Below, piece by piece: positions 26,632 through 36,039 of a DNA stretch of 64,000 bases. Below the pieces are notes generated by a model, which saw only the letters and a list, made by a program, of their open reading frames with translations, was not told the DNA's origin and ran no database searches. The stretch comes from a virus. How positions within the stretch are numbered: the stretch's first letter is position 1; each line of letters starts with the position of its first letter. The DNA lies in the IMG/VR virus record IMGVR_UViG_3300008952_000003, positions 62,001 through 126,000 of that record; one strand, written 5' to 3'. A program made the position numbers and the translations under genes.

Positions 26632-28569
26632 ATGGCCGACAGAACTAAAAATCCAAACAATCCACAATCTGAACTTTTTAGGAGATTGACAAGATTATTT
26701 TCTGGTCCGATTATAAATTGGCGGACTCAAATGAATCGAAAGATTCGCAGGACATCTCTGGATAAATATGCGACTCAGTTTAAGTCAGCGTCTGGCCAAC
26801 AATTTAAAAAATCCGAATATAGTCCTTTTGACGTGATGCATTCGAAGATAATGGCGCAACAAAATCGCGCCGAAAGGTATGTCGATTACGAGCAGATGGA
26901 ATATATGCCAGAAATAGCTTCGGCCTTGGATATATATGCAGATGAGATGACGACGCATACCGCACTGACTCCCATGTTGACAATTACGTGCCCCAATGAG
27001 GAAATAAAGGCCATTTTGCGCTCACTTTACGATAATGTACTCAATATTAATCATAATCTTTTTGGCTGGTGCCGCTCGATGTGTAAATATGGAGATATCA
27101 TATTATATATGGACCTCGATGAGAGGTTGGGCGTTAAATCAGTCATCCCTCTTCCACTTCGAGAGATTGAGCGCATGGAGGGCGAAGATCCGTCTAATCC
27201 AAATTATATACAATATCAATGGAACTCCGGAGGGATGACTTTTGAAAATTGGCAGATAGCTCATTTTAGAATTCTTGGAAATGACAAAAATACCCCATAT
27301 GGGACTTCCGTTTTGGACGCTGGCCGAAGAATTTGGCGCCAACTAGTTTTAATGGAGGACGCGATGATGGCTTATCGTATTGTCCGATCATCGGAGAGGA
27401 GGGTTTTCTATATTGATGTTGGGAACATCGCCCCCCAAGACGTTGAGAGTTTTGTGCAAAAAACTATCACTTCAATGAAGCGAAATCAGGTAGTTGATGC
27501 AAACACTGGACGCGTCGACCTTCGTTATAATCCGCTATCTGTCGAAGAGGACTATTTCATCCCGATAAGGGGAGGAGAATCATCAAAAATAGACACACTC
27601 CAGGGCGGACAATTTACTGGAGATATCGACGACGTAAAATATTTGAGAGACAAGCTCTTTTCAGCCCTCAAAATACCATCATCATATTTGTCGAGTGATT
27701 CTGAGGCAGCGATTGAAGATAAAAATACGCTAGCTCAGAAAGATGTTCGCTTTGCAAGAACTATTCAACGGTTACAGCGCTCGGCAATTACAGAGTTGGA
27801 AAAGATAGGGATTGTACACCTATATACTTTGGGATTCCGAGGCGACGATTTAGTCAGCTTCAGACTCAGCTTAAATAATCCATCTAAAATAGCAGAACTA
27901 CAAGAGCTAGAACACTGGAAAACGAAATTTGATATCGCAGGCGGCGCCACAGAGAACTTTTTTAGTAGGCGGTGGATTGCTCAAAATATTTTCGATTTAT
28001 CAGATGAAGAATTTGTCAGAAATCAAAGGGAGATGTTCCACGATAGAAAATATGAGGCTGCACTTGCATCTGCGGCCGAAGAATCCGCCGAAGAGGGTTA
28101 CGATGACGCAGGCGTCGATCTTGGAGGTGAAGAAGATTTCGATCTTGGAGGTGAAGAAGATTTCGATCTTGGAGGTGAAGAGGAAGCAGGGACAGAAACG
28201 GCTGAAGAAGAGCCAGAAAGCCCCCTTTTGGCCGCTCCAGCAAAAAGAAACGACAATGGCCAGAAGTATTCTAAAAACTCACTCCGCCCCTCCGCCAGGG
28301 GCAAAAAATATGTAAATAAAGGCCTTCGAGGAGGAGACGGCCGCAATGGCCGCCCCCAGAGCTATAGAAGTATCGCCATTCCTAAGCCGAAAGAGATTAT
28401 ACCCGGTATGATGGATATGAAAAGCTTATCTCGTGGTATTTACGAGGGCGAGCAGCCTATTTATAAAAACGAAGAAAATATTTTATTGGAATCCAACTTA
28501 GCGGTCAAAAGAGTTATTATGGAATTGCAACAAAATTCGGAGATTAAACTAAATGAAGATGAAACATAA
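26632..28569 (+). CDS. Portal protein (gp20-like)
   Basis: A 645-residue portal. Characteristic phrases include YEQMEYMPEIASALDIYADE (about 85-104), PYGTSVLDAGRRIWRQL and RLRRSAITEL-type helices leading to the crown. Portals form the dodecameric ring at the head vertex, nucleate head assembly and receive the terminase. It is over 100 residues longer than T4 gp20 (524), mostly because of an acidic, repetitive tail from about residue 480 (DLGGEEDF units) and a basic, Gly-rich stretch near 545-575. ATAAAGA precedes its ATG. The next gene starts within its last codons. Confidence 0.88.
   Translation: MADRTKNPNNPQSELFRRLTRLFSGPIINWRTQMNRKIRRTSLDKYATQFKSASGQQFKKSEYSPFDVMHSKIMAQQNRAERYVDYEQMEYMPEIASALDIYADEMTTHTALTPMLTITCPNEEIKAILRSLYDNVLNINHNLFGWCRSMCKYGDIILYMDLDERLGVKSVIPLPLREIERMEGEDPSNPNYIQYQWNSGGMTFENWQIAHFRILGNDKNTPYGTSVLDAGRRIWRQLVLMEDAMMAYRIVRSSERRVFYIDVGNIAPQDVESFVQKTITSMKRNQVVDANTGRVDLRYNPLSVEEDYFIPIRGGESSKIDTLQGGQFTGDIDDVKYLRDKLFSALKIPSSYLSSDSEAAIEDKNTLAQKDVRFARTIQRLQRSAITELEKIGIVHLYTLGFRGDDLVSFRLSLNNPSKIAELQELEHWKTKFDIAGGATENFFSRRWIAQNIFDLSDEEFVRNQREMFHDRKYEAALASAAEESAEEGYDDAGVDLGGEEDFDLGGEEDFDLGGEEEAGTETAEEEPESPLLAAPAKRNDNGQKYSKNSLRPSARGKKYVNKGLRGGDGRNGRPQSYRSIAIPKPKEIIPGMMDMKSLSRGIYEGEQPIYKNEENILLESNLAVKRVIMELQQNSEIKLNEDET
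28117..28183 (+). repeat. 24-base tandem repeat in the portal gene
   Basis: The unit GATCTTGGAGGTGAAGAAGA plus TTTC occurs twice exactly (28117-28140 and 28141-28164) and a third time in part. It encodes DLGGEEDF copies in the acidic portal tail, so length may vary between related phages. Confidence 0.9.
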
Positions 28570-29374
28570 TAAAAAGAGAAACACGGCCTTTATCTTTGAA
28601 GCGCTCATACGAGAATTGACAAAATCTATTATCTCTAAAGATGATAATAAGAAGAAAACTATCCTATCTCTCATAAAAGAGAACTTCAAGGGAAGCGGAA
28701 TACTAGCAAGAGACTTAGAATTGTATAAATCGATTCTTGAGACCAGGAGTGTTGATAGGAGAACGGCAGAGAAGATAATATTCGAATCTAGAATACAAAA
28801 AAAGACCATCGATCACAAAGAACTGTTCGAAAAGCAGACAGAAGTGATTAAAAAGATAAATAAGATGGTATCTCCAGGCGTATTTAATAACTTTATTCCA
28901 AATTATAAAGATATGGCAACAATATTCCAAATATTTCATCCAAAAACGAAGACAAAGCAGCGAATATTGATGGAAAACCAATTAGCTGACAAGATGATTT
29001 CCGATAAAGAGCGCGAGAAAGAGTTATTGAGGCCAATTGATAATCTGACATACAAGACGTTCGTTAAAAAATTCAATGAGAAATATGGTTCCTCCCTGAT
29101 GGAGGTGCAGAAAGAGCTATTAAAGAGATATATCGGATCATTCACAGATAATGGAATAGAATTAAAGATATTCCTAAATGAAGAAATACCAAGACTGAGA
29201 AAAGAGGTGCAAGTAGCCCTCGGAATGGAAGAAATTAGGTCAGACAGTGATATGCTCTCTGGCGCCAAAAAAGTCTCTTCGATGCTTGACAATATGATAA
29301 AGAGACCAGTGGATAATATTTTTATTCACGATATCTTGAAGATACAAAATTTAGTTAAGGAAATTAAAAGCTAA
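28553..29374 (+). CDS. Unrecognised head-cluster protein
   Basis: A 273-residue, mostly helical, lysine-rich protein between portal and protease. It opens MKMKHNKKRNTAFIFEALIR and has no catalytic motif. The start overlaps the last codons of the portal gene. In T4 this slot holds the prohead core proteins gp67 and gp68, so a role in prohead assembly is plausible, but the sequence does not let me claim homology. The stop overlaps the next start (TAATG). Confidence 0.6.
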   Translation: MKMKHNKKRNTAFIFEALIRELTKSIISKDDNKKKTILSLIKENFKGSGILARDLELYKSILETRSVDRRTAEKIIFESRIQKKTIDHKELFEKQTEVIKKINKMVSPGVFNNFIPNYKDMATIFQIFHPKTKTKQRILMENQLADKMISDKEREKELLRPIDNLTYKTFVKKFNEKYGSSLMEVQKELLKRYIGSFTDNGIELKIFLNEEIPRLRKEVQVALGMEEIRSDSDMLSGAKKVSSMLDNMIKRPVDNIFIHDILKIQNLVKEIKS

Positions 29375-29928
29375 TGGCATCATTAACCGTCTATATGGGC
29401 CCCGAGGCCAACAAAAAAAGAGTAACTTTGGAGTTGCAAGCCAGAAAGACGTTGGATGGTAACATTCTGATCTTTGATCATCAAGAAATCGATATCGTCA
29501 TAATGCCAAAAAAGAAAAAAGTGGTTGCTTTTGCGAAAGATGACTTTTCTGACACTGTTTACGAGGTTCAAAATAGACTATTCGACCACCTGAAGAAGAA
29601 GGGGATCGTTTCTTATGACTCAATAAGAGGGGGCAACGTTTATGGTTCGTTTGAGGGCCTAATAGAGGAATCTGCTGATGAAAGTATCAATCCTGTTGAT
29701 TACGCCCTATACAATATCTATACTTTCCTGAAAGAAGAGGCGCCTTATTACAATTATATCGAGGATTACGAAAAAATGCTCGATGATTACTACACTAGTC
29801 CGACCGATGAAGACTCAACGGAACTAGGTGAGGTGCCGCAAGCCTCCGAAAAGGGCGCCCTTAAGCCCGGCTACAACTACGAGCCGTATTGGATGAGCTA
29901 TATGCTCGAAGAAAGCAAGGAAAAGTAG
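29374..29928 (+). CDS. Unrecognised acidic head-cluster protein
   Basis: A 184-residue protein with a beta-rich N-terminus (SLTVYMGPEANKKRVTLEL) and an acidic C-terminal half rich in Tyr (EDYEKMLDDYYTSPTDEDS, PYWMSYMLEES). It starts at a TAATG overlap with its upstream neighbour and ends overlapping the GTG of the small membrane protein. The acidic tail would fit a prohead core component. The function is not known. Confidence 0.6.
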   Translation: MASLTVYMGPEANKKRVTLELQARKTLDGNILIFDHQEIDIVIMPKKKKVVAFAKDDFSDTVYEVQNRLFDHLKKKGIVSYDSIRGGNVYGSFEGLIEESADESINPVDYALYNIYTFLKEEAPYYNYIEDYEKMLDDYYTSPTDEDSTELGEVPQASEKGALKPGYNYEPYWMSYMLEESKEK

Positions 29929-30224
29929 TGAGTCTTGTTTACTTTATTTTAGCATCGCACGGGCTCACCCAACTGCTATGTTACGCGAAGATTTTTGACA
30001 AGATTCGCCCCACTGGCTATTTCTGGTGCTGCCCCATGTGCATTGGATTCTGGGTTGGAGTATTTTTGTGCGTCATTAGCCCCTTGACTGAACTATTTAC
30101 TTATGAACTTTCGATCACGAATCTTTTAATTTGTGGTGGAATAAGCTCAGGAACATCATATATTTTGAGCATGGTATTCGGAGACGAAGGCATAAACCTA
30201 AAAAAAGGAGGTGAATATGTCTAA
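29928..30224 (+). CDS. Small membrane protein with FWCCPMCIGFWVG motif (DUF1360-like)
   Basis: A 98-residue protein starting at the GTG that overlaps the previous TAG; a longer frame from 29889 would lie wholly inside the neighbour. Two or three membrane segments are seen, around VSLVYFILASHGLTQLLCY, IGFWVGVFLCVISPL and LLICGGISSGTSYILSMVF. The CxxCxGFWxG signature resembles small DUF1360-type membrane proteins found in bacteria and phages. Its role in the head operon is unknown. Confidence 0.6.
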   Translation: MSLVYFILASHGLTQLLCYAKIFDKIRPTGYFWCCPMCIGFWVGVFLCVISPLTELFTYELSITNLLICGGISSGTSYILSMVFGDEGINLKKGGEYV

Positions 30225-30270
30225 AAGATGGTTGATTCGCGGTGTCCGTCGTTGCAAAAACGGCTGTTGA
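30217..30270 (+). CDS. Very small basic peptide, 17 aa
   Basis: ATG at 30217 opens a frame for MSKRWLIRGVRRCKNGC, ending at TGA. An optimal ribosome site, AAAGGAGGTGA, sits immediately before it inside the end of the membrane-protein gene. The peptide has five Arg/Lys-rich turns, two Cys and one Trp. It fills the gap before the protease gene. The strength of the ribosome site and the fit argue that it is translated; the function is unknown. Confidence 0.45.
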   Translation: MSKRWLIRGVRRCKNGC

Positions 30271-30291
30271 CTACTTTAGAAGGAAATTAAA

Positions 30292-30909
30292 ATGAGTAAA
30301 GTTTTACTAAGAGAATATTACGCCCTCTGTGAGGGCGGCGTCTGTCAAGATTTGTTGACAGAGGCAGAAAAAAGAGACATTAAAGAAAATAATGCCATGT
30401 ACTTGACAGGCTTGATGCAACAAGCTGACCTACAAAATGGCAATGGAAGGGTATATCCACAGCAAATACTCATGAGAGAGATAAAGACATACCAAAAGCT
30501 TGTTTTGGAGCGCCGCGCCTTGGGAGAATTAGATCACCCGGATGATTCCATCATTAACTTGAGGAATGCCTCTCACATGGTCTCCCGGATTTGGACTGAG
30601 GGCCCAAAAGTCATGGGAACAGTGAAAGTTCTCAATACCCCTTCTGGGAATATCTTGAGGGGACTCGTCGAGAGTGGGTGTCAATTGGGCATTTCATCGA
30701 GAGGTCTGGGTTCAGTAAGAGAAAACATGGACAGTAGTGTCGTGGTCGAAGATGATTTTCAATTGATCTGCTTCGATTTCGTATCAGAACCATCAACGCC
30801 AAACGCATACATGCAACTGCAAGAAGGTAAGAAATACGATGAACCAAACATTTTTACCAAAGCAGATAGAATTAATCGTGCTTTGAACAGTATTTTGGGT
30901 GATAAATGA
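30292..30909 (+). CDS. Prohead maturation protease (gp21-like)
   Basis: A 205-residue serine protease of the T4 gp21/herpesvirus assemblin type. The expected residues are visible: H82 in ALGELDHPD and S135/S136 in LGISSRGLGS, with a later acidic strand (FDFVSEPSTPNAYM) typical of the family. It acts inside the prohead, removing the scaffold and trimming the capsid protein, generally after Glu. It is near T4 gp21 in length (212). AGAAGGAAATTAAA precedes the ATG, and a weak CTACTTTA promoter-like element lies at 30271. The ATGA stop overlaps the next gene. Confidence 0.88.
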   Translation: MSKVLLREYYALCEGGVCQDLLTEAEKRDIKENNAMYLTGLMQQADLQNGNGRVYPQQILMREIKTYQKLVLERRALGELDHPDDSIINLRNASHMVSRIWTEGPKVMGTVKVLNTPSGNILRGLVESGCQLGISSRGLGSVRENMDSSVVVEDDFQLICFDFVSEPSTPNAYMQLQEGKKYDEPNIFTKADRINRALNSILGDK

Positions 30910-31328
30910 AAAAAAGTGAACTACAAAAAATCCTAAAACCCCTTATCAAAGAGTGTATTAAAGAAGTGATCTTTGAAGAGGGGGTTTTGTCAAATTTGAT
31001 TAAAGAAATAGCCGTTGGTTTGGGAACTCAGCAGCCACTCGTTGAGATAAGAAATCCAGAGCCACAATATGACTTCTCAAGGCAACAAGTTGAGCTTCAA
31101 GAGGAGGCCTCCGAGGCTCTAAAAGAGAAGAAGAAGAAACTAGAGGAGTCAATGGGTGCCGGATTCAGTGGCATATTTGATAATGTGGCTCCGATATCAA
31201 GAGCAGGCACCCCAGGGGCCCCCACATCACAAAGTCCATTATCTACTTACGCACCGAATGATGCTGGTGTGGATATCAGCGGGATTATGGCAATTGCAGG
31301 CGGAAAAAATTGGAAAAATATGATTTAG
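30906..31328 (+). CDS. Small prohead/virion-associated protein, unknown
   Basis: A 140-residue protein overlapping the protease gene (ATGA). Residues 1-35 form an amphipathic helix (LQKILKPLIKECIKEVIFEEG), 60-85 a charged coiled coil, and the rest is a flexible Gly/Ala/Pro/Ser tail ending GGKNWKNMI. Translational coupling to the protease suggests a prohead core or internal protein, possibly a protease substrate. I recognise no family. Confidence 0.55.
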   Translation: MKKSELQKILKPLIKECIKEVIFEEGVLSNLIKEIAVGLGTQQPLVEIRNPEPQYDFSRQQVELQEEASEALKEKKKKLEESMGAGFSGIFDNVAPISRAGTPGAPTSQSPLSTYAPNDAGVDISGIMAIAGGKNWKNMI

Positions 31329-31340
31329 TTTCTTATTTAA

Positions 31341-31349
31341 CTATTTATA
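31341..31349 (+). promoter_or_regulatory. Putative late promoter motif CTATTTATA
   Basis: AACTATTTATATAGG lies 30 bases before the ATG at 31371 and separates the prohead operon from the fibre cassette. Confidence 0.5.
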
Positions 31350-31370
31350 TAGGTAAAGTGAACTAAATAT

Positions 31371-34300
31371 ATGTCAAGATTTAGGCCAAGTAGAAATTAC
31401 GTTAGTGGCAAAGTTGTATTTGATGGAGGCCCCGTTGATATATCAGGTGATCTGGTTGTATCTGGGTCCGTAACAGCTAACGAATATAATGTAAATGTCA
31501 TTAATACAAATGTGACTCATATTGACATGGATGGGTCAACAAAATTTGGAGACACTCCAGATGACACACATGTCTTTACGGGCTCGGTCTTTATTGACGG
31601 CCCCCTATCTGCTAGCAGTATTGTCGGCGGCGGCGCCACAACACCGGGCGCCCCAGTCAACTCGGTTCAATTTAACGATGCTGGTGCATTTGCTGGTGAT
31701 GCCGATTTTACGTGGGACAATGCGGCAAATGTACTGACCGTGACTGGTGACATTACAGCATCCGTAAATATTTCCGGAGCCTTTTTCTACGGCGATGGAT
31801 CCGGCCTGACCGGTGTCACAGCAACAGCAGCCCCAGCCGGATTAAATACAGAGATCCAATATAATGCTGACGGCATATTGGGTTCGGACGCCGATTTTAC
31901 ATGGAGTAGTGGTAGTAACACCCTGAGTGTTAATGGATCCATAACTTCGTCAGCCATCCTGATATCTTCCTCTGGCGATCCAGGCCCCCTTTTAGCAGTT
32001 TGTGGAAATGATTTTCCGTGTCTGTTGTCCGTCGACGCCTCCAGTAGCATTGACGGCGGTGGACGCGTACTAATTCGAACCTCAAACGATGACATAGAAC
32101 TTCCAACTTTCACGGCCCAGAGGGGCGCACTTCACTTGGAGCAGGAGTCTACTTCTTCAGCGGCCCTCAATGCAAACGGCATCTCTATGTATACCTATGC
32201 TCAAGAGCAATACCAATCTAGCATTAGGTTACATACTTGGGATCCAGTTCCGGGCGGCGCATCACACTTGTCTTTCTTTACAAATGAGGGCACATTCCCC
32301 CGCAGAGGATTTGTGCTGGACAACCAGCGTCTTGGTAGAATAAATTTCGGAGGATACGATGGCAATCAATCAGCATTTGGGTGTTATATTCAGGCCCGAG
32401 CCGATGAAGACTGGCATTTTTCAAGTAAAAACGGCACAGACCTTCAGTTCTACCTGGTCCCGAAAGAAAAGGGGTACTCGCCAAATTTAAGAGAGAGAAT
32501 AAGGATGACCGGCGAGGGGCACTTGATTGTTTTTCCTTATTCCGCCTCCAATGATGACGCTGATCTGATACAAAACAATTTTCTTTCAAGCCCAGGCTCT
32601 CCTGCATTACAAGTCTATGGCCCCACCATTTTTGGCAGTTCATCGCTGAATACACACACCTTCACCGGCTCAGTTAATATAAGCGGAGATCTGAGTGCCT
32701 CTTTAAATATGTCAGCCAGTGCGTTTTATGGTGACGGATCAAACTTAACAAATGTAAATGCATCTCTTTTAGTTGGAAACTCTCTCTTTGTCGATAGCGT
32801 CAACGGAGATGATGGAACCGCAACGAGGGGAAATGAGTCCCTTCCCTATTTGACAATCGCTGCAGCCCTCGCGGATTCCTTGAGTGGTGATGCTATTTAT
32901 GTTGGCCCCGGCGATTATCCGGAAACGTCCCTGTCCCTTACCACCGGCCGCGCCCTATTTGCTCCTGCCGGATACTCTCAAACTTCAATCGGTATAACAT
33001 CTTCTGCTACCGATATCATCGCGGCAGTTGATAATACTTGGATCGAGGGTTTTACTATTCATGTTCCGACTGGATCTGGAAATGCGGGGATTCGATATAC
33101 TGGGACTGGTGGGACAATGCTGGCTTACTCCATGGCCTATTCTGGCGACGGCGCAAGTGGCCTCGGCGATGGCTTTGTAAAGACGGGTACTGGAAAGGTT
33201 GTAGGGGCAGAAGTTAGGCTCGCCAAGGGCGGCCTGAATTCCATGATCAGGGTTGATCAGGGAGTCATGGCTTTCGAATCAATACACGTTCCCGGAGCCA
33301 CAGGTGTCATAGAAAATGTGGCAATAGCAGAGGGCACCGGCCGCGCTCAATTGATCAATTTTAATGTTGGGAATCCAAACGTTGTTGATACAATGACAGT
33401 TTCTGGTTCGGCAACTGCAATTTGTTTAAACGTCAATTGGTTCAATGTGGCAAATGGAATAAATTTACTGCAAGACGGAGTGACCCTTGAGGTCAACGGC
33501 GGAAAGGTACAGCCAACAACATATAGTATTAAAATGGATCTTGCAACTACCTGGACAACCGCTACGGGAATAACACTTACGAATGTTAGTTTGATTCCGA
33601 CATATTATGTTCCACCAACCGCATTCTCAAGCAACTTTGAGGCATTCTATTCTCAAAAGAAGGGAGAAGATTACGCAGGCGCCGTGAGGTTGTTGGGAGT
33701 TGATTTCGTCGCAGGACTCCCAGAGAAAGGCTCAGGCATAATGGCCGGACGAGGCGCTTCTTTTGGCTTAAATACAAAGGTTTATACGAGCGACGGCACA
33801 GACACGTCGACGACGGTAGGCGCAGTGATAGATGTCACGCCGACAGCATCCTCTATGGAAGATTCAACGTTCACTTTTCAGGGAGGCGCTGTAGATCACT
33901 GTATCTATTATGGAACGATTAGGCGAACCCCTGATAGCCAATTGGTTAAGAACTTTGGGACATTGATTGACACCACCGCTGGATCCCTCACCGGGTCCTA
34001 TGTCTTTGAAATTTGGGATGGTGCAGCCTGGGCGGATGTGGATTACATGTGTACTTCAGTAGATGAGGGATACAGGTATGCTAATAATCCTTTTATGAGG
34101 CCCTCAAGTAGAGAATTCATAAGAACAGGCGTTACTCCCGAGACAACCTGGGCAACATCTTCAATCGACGGAATCGACGCTTATTGGTCGAGATGCAGGA
34201 TAACAACTTCTGCCAGTTTGCCAACTTTCGAAAGATGGTGGCTGACCCCCTCACACTTCATGGTTAGCACCGAGGGCGTTAGGCAATCACACGGCTCGGC

Positions 34301-34913
34301 AGCTTGGAAAGAAACTCTTGTAGGTGCAGGTAATATCTTTGGAGAATCCGGAGGAGTGGTCACGGCAAATCCTGCAGTCGGATCGGGAGTAGTCCCGAAT
34401 GCTTGGAATCACAACATGCCAAACTCCCTCTTAAACTCACCAGGGGGTGATGCAATCTATACTCAGTTTGCCCTGCCAGCGGGAATTGATACATCATTCC
34501 CCTTGACTTTCAAAGTCCTATACTCCCTAGATGACTCCTCCCCCGCTGTCGATTTCCCAACGGGAATTTTATCCGCAATACCATTTGGGGTCACGGGAAT
34601 AGCGATTGCCGACCCGACTGGAGGGAAGATTCCAACCGCTCGCCAATTTGACAACACAGAAACCTTAACGTCCAAAGCGGCTCCTCTCGCTCTATCTTCG
34701 TCTATGCAGCCACCCGGCGCCGTGTTAGGCGATGATCTCAGTAATAAAATCTTTTCTATCGAATATTCATCATTATCTATTGAGGAATACTACGAGGACG
34801 ACATAATCGCAATCCGCTTTGAGTTGGACGACGACGGAGATCCAGCCTACAATGTTGCCATTTGGGCAGTTATTGTGGAAGGGCACAAATTCACAGATGG
34901 GAAAGCAATCTAA
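31371..34913 (+). CDS. Large fibre/appendage protein with beta-helix region
   Basis: An 1180-residue protein. The N-terminal third carries fibre motifs: DISGDLVVSGSVTANEYNV, AFFYGDGSGLTGV (about 140) and AFYGDGSNLTNV (about 450). Residues 470-760 begin SLFVDSVNGDDGT and PYLTIAAALADS, followed by GDAIYVGPGDYPE, the typical opening of a right-handed beta-helix of the pectate-lyase type. No catalytic set is evident. The last 350 residues are beta-rich and unrecognised. The protein is likely an adsorption appendage or head fibre. It lies inside the head gene cluster, between protease and scaffold genes. The stop overlaps the next start (TAATG). Confidence 0.7.
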   Translation: MSRFRPSRNYVSGKVVFDGGPVDISGDLVVSGSVTANEYNVNVINTNVTHIDMDGSTKFGDTPDDTHVFTGSVFIDGPLSASSIVGGGATTPGAPVNSVQFNDAGAFAGDADFTWDNAANVLTVTGDITASVNISGAFFYGDGSGLTGVTATAAPAGLNTEIQYNADGILGSDADFTWSSGSNTLSVNGSITSSAILISSSGDPGPLLAVCGNDFPCLLSVDASSSIDGGGRVLIRTSNDDIELPTFTAQRGALHLEQESTSSAALNANGISMYTYAQEQYQSSIRLHTWDPVPGGASHLSFFTNEGTFPRRGFVLDNQRLGRINFGGYDGNQSAFGCYIQARADEDWHFSSKNGTDLQFYLVPKEKGYSPNLRERIRMTGEGHLIVFPYSASNDDADLIQNNFLSSPGSPALQVYGPTIFGSSSLNTHTFTGSVNISGDLSASLNMSASAFYGDGSNLTNVNASLLVGNSLFVDSVNGDDGTATRGNESLPYLTIAAALADSLSGDAIYVGPGDYPETSLSLTTGRALFAPAGYSQTSIGITSSATDIIAAVDNTWIEGFTIHVPTGSGNAGIRYTGTGGTMLAYSMAYSGDGASGLGDGFVKTGTGKVVGAEVRLAKGGLNSMIRVDQGVMAFESIHVPGATGVIENVAIAEGTGRAQLINFNVGNPNVVDTMTVSGSATAICLNVNWFNVANGINLLQDGVTLEVNGGKVQPTTYSIKMDLATTWTTATGITLTNVSLIPTYYVPPTAFSSNFEAFYSQKKGEDYAGAVRLLGVDFVAGLPEKGSGIMAGRGASFGLNTKVYTSDGTDTSTTVGAVIDVTPTASSMEDSTFTFQGGAVDHCIYYGTIRRTPDSQLVKNFGTLIDTTAGSLTGSYVFEIWDGAAWADVDYMCTSVDEGYRYANNPFMRPSSREFIRTGVTPETTWATSSIDGIDAYWSRCRITTSASLPTFERWWLTPSHFMVSTEGVRQSHGSAAWKETLVGAGNIFGESGGVVTANPAVGSGVVPNAWNHNMPNSLLNSPGGDAIYTQFALPAGIDTSFPLTFKVLYSLDDSSPAVDFPTGILSAIPFGVTGIAIADPTGGKIPTARQFDNTETLTSKAAPLALSSSMQPPGAVLGDDLSNKIFSIEYSSLSIEEYYEDDIIAIRFELDDDGDPAYNVAIWAVIVEGHKFTDGKAI

Positions 34914-35956
34914 TGGCGGGAAATTTTAATTTATTATATACACAATCTTTTACGGCGACAGACACAATCGTTGTCAATCACTCTCTCAATAGATATCAGA
35001 TGGGTGTCATAATTACCATTGCCGGCTCAGCAGATAGTTCGGCACTTATTTCCTCTATTGATCTCGACCCCGTGGATCCGAGAAACTCCCTAACAATTAC
35101 TTTGACTTCTGCTCAAACCGGATTTGTCAAGATTATAGACACAGATTATTCTTGGGCGAACATGCTGACCCCAGAAGAGAGTGCAGAACTTCCAGATGCT
35201 ATAATTTCTGGTTCTGCCGCTGCCGGCGATCTTTCTGGAGCATATCCAGATCCAAGTGTTGCGACCGTTGGCGGAACACTAGCAGCAACTATTGGCTCAC
35301 ATCCATCAGACACAGCAAATCCCCACGCAACAGACGTTGCTAATCTTGGCGCCGGAACTTTAGCAGAATTAAATACGGTAATCTCCGATGCAACTTTGGA
35401 TGATTCTTCGGCCAGTCGTCCACCAAGCGGAAGCGCTGGTGGAGATCTTGCGGGAACATATCCAAACCCCAGTTTATCTACCACGGCCGTCTCCGCAGGA
35501 TCGTATACTTCGGCTGATATTACTGTTGATGCCCAAGGTAGATTGACTGCGGCCTCTAATGGGTCTGGTGGGGGAGTTTTCGGACAAGATTATCAAACAG
35601 CAATTTCTGTTGCAAGAGATACTACCACCTCAACTACATTTCAGATAAAGGTTACTTTGACAACGCCGATACTGACGGGGACATATCGAGTTGGGTGGCA
35701 TTCAGTGATCGACCTTGCTCGAACCGACAGAGATGGCGAATTTCAGTTATATAATGCAACAGACGCTTCGACAGTAGGGGTAGTACAACAACTGGAAGTC
35801 AAAGACATCGACAATAAAACCGTTGTTGGTGGATTCGCCGAAGTCGTATTTAGTAGTGAATCCAAGTCTTTTGAGATTCAATATAGAAGATCTTCATCGG
35901 GATCAACAACAGTGGGAATCGAAGACGCGAGAATTGAGTTTTGGAGGGTTAGTTGA
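34913..35956 (+). CDS. Fibre protein with GDLSGxYPxP repeats
   Basis: A 347-residue protein; I choose the ATG at 34913, in a TAATG overlap, because the upstream ATG at 34862 lies inside the previous gene. Two copies of the phage fibre motif are present: AAAGDLSGAYPDPSVAT (about 101-117) and SAGGDLAGTYPNPSLST (about 175-191), the second followed by SADITVDAQGRLTAASN. Between them is HPSDTANPHATDVANLG, another common fibre phrase. The C-terminal 120 residues look like a small beta tip. It probably assembles with the preceding protein. A GGAGG near its end serves the next small gene. Confidence 0.7.
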   Translation: MAGNFNLLYTQSFTATDTIVVNHSLNRYQMGVIITIAGSADSSALISSIDLDPVDPRNSLTITLTSAQTGFVKIIDTDYSWANMLTPEESAELPDAIISGSAAAGDLSGAYPDPSVATVGGTLAATIGSHPSDTANPHATDVANLGAGTLAELNTVISDATLDDSSASRPPSGSAGGDLAGTYPNPSLSTTAVSAGSYTSADITVDAQGRLTAASNGSGGGVFGQDYQTAISVARDTTTSTTFQIKVTLTTPILTGTYRVGWHSVIDLARTDRDGEFQLYNATDASTVGVVQQLEVKDIDNKTVVGGFAEVVFSSESKSFEIQYRRSSSGSTTVGIEDARIEFWRVS

Positions 35957-36039
35957 TGTCATTTCCTAATTATGTGGCGCCACCGAGTGTTGAAATTCAT
36001 AAAGGCACTACTACTTATAATGTCCGGAGGCAAAGTTAA
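35956..36039 (+). CDS. Small peptide, 27 aa
   Basis: An ATG overlapping the previous TGA opens MSFPNYVAPPSVEIHKGTTT and ends at the TAA just before the ATG at 36040, so it exactly fills an 83-base gap. GGAGG lies 9 bases before its ATG. The Pro-rich sequence has no known match to me; a fibre-assembly peptide or virion minor component is possible. Tight overlap and spacing are the evidence that it is real. Confidence 0.5.
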   Translation: MSFPNYVAPPSVEIHKGTTTYNVRRQS

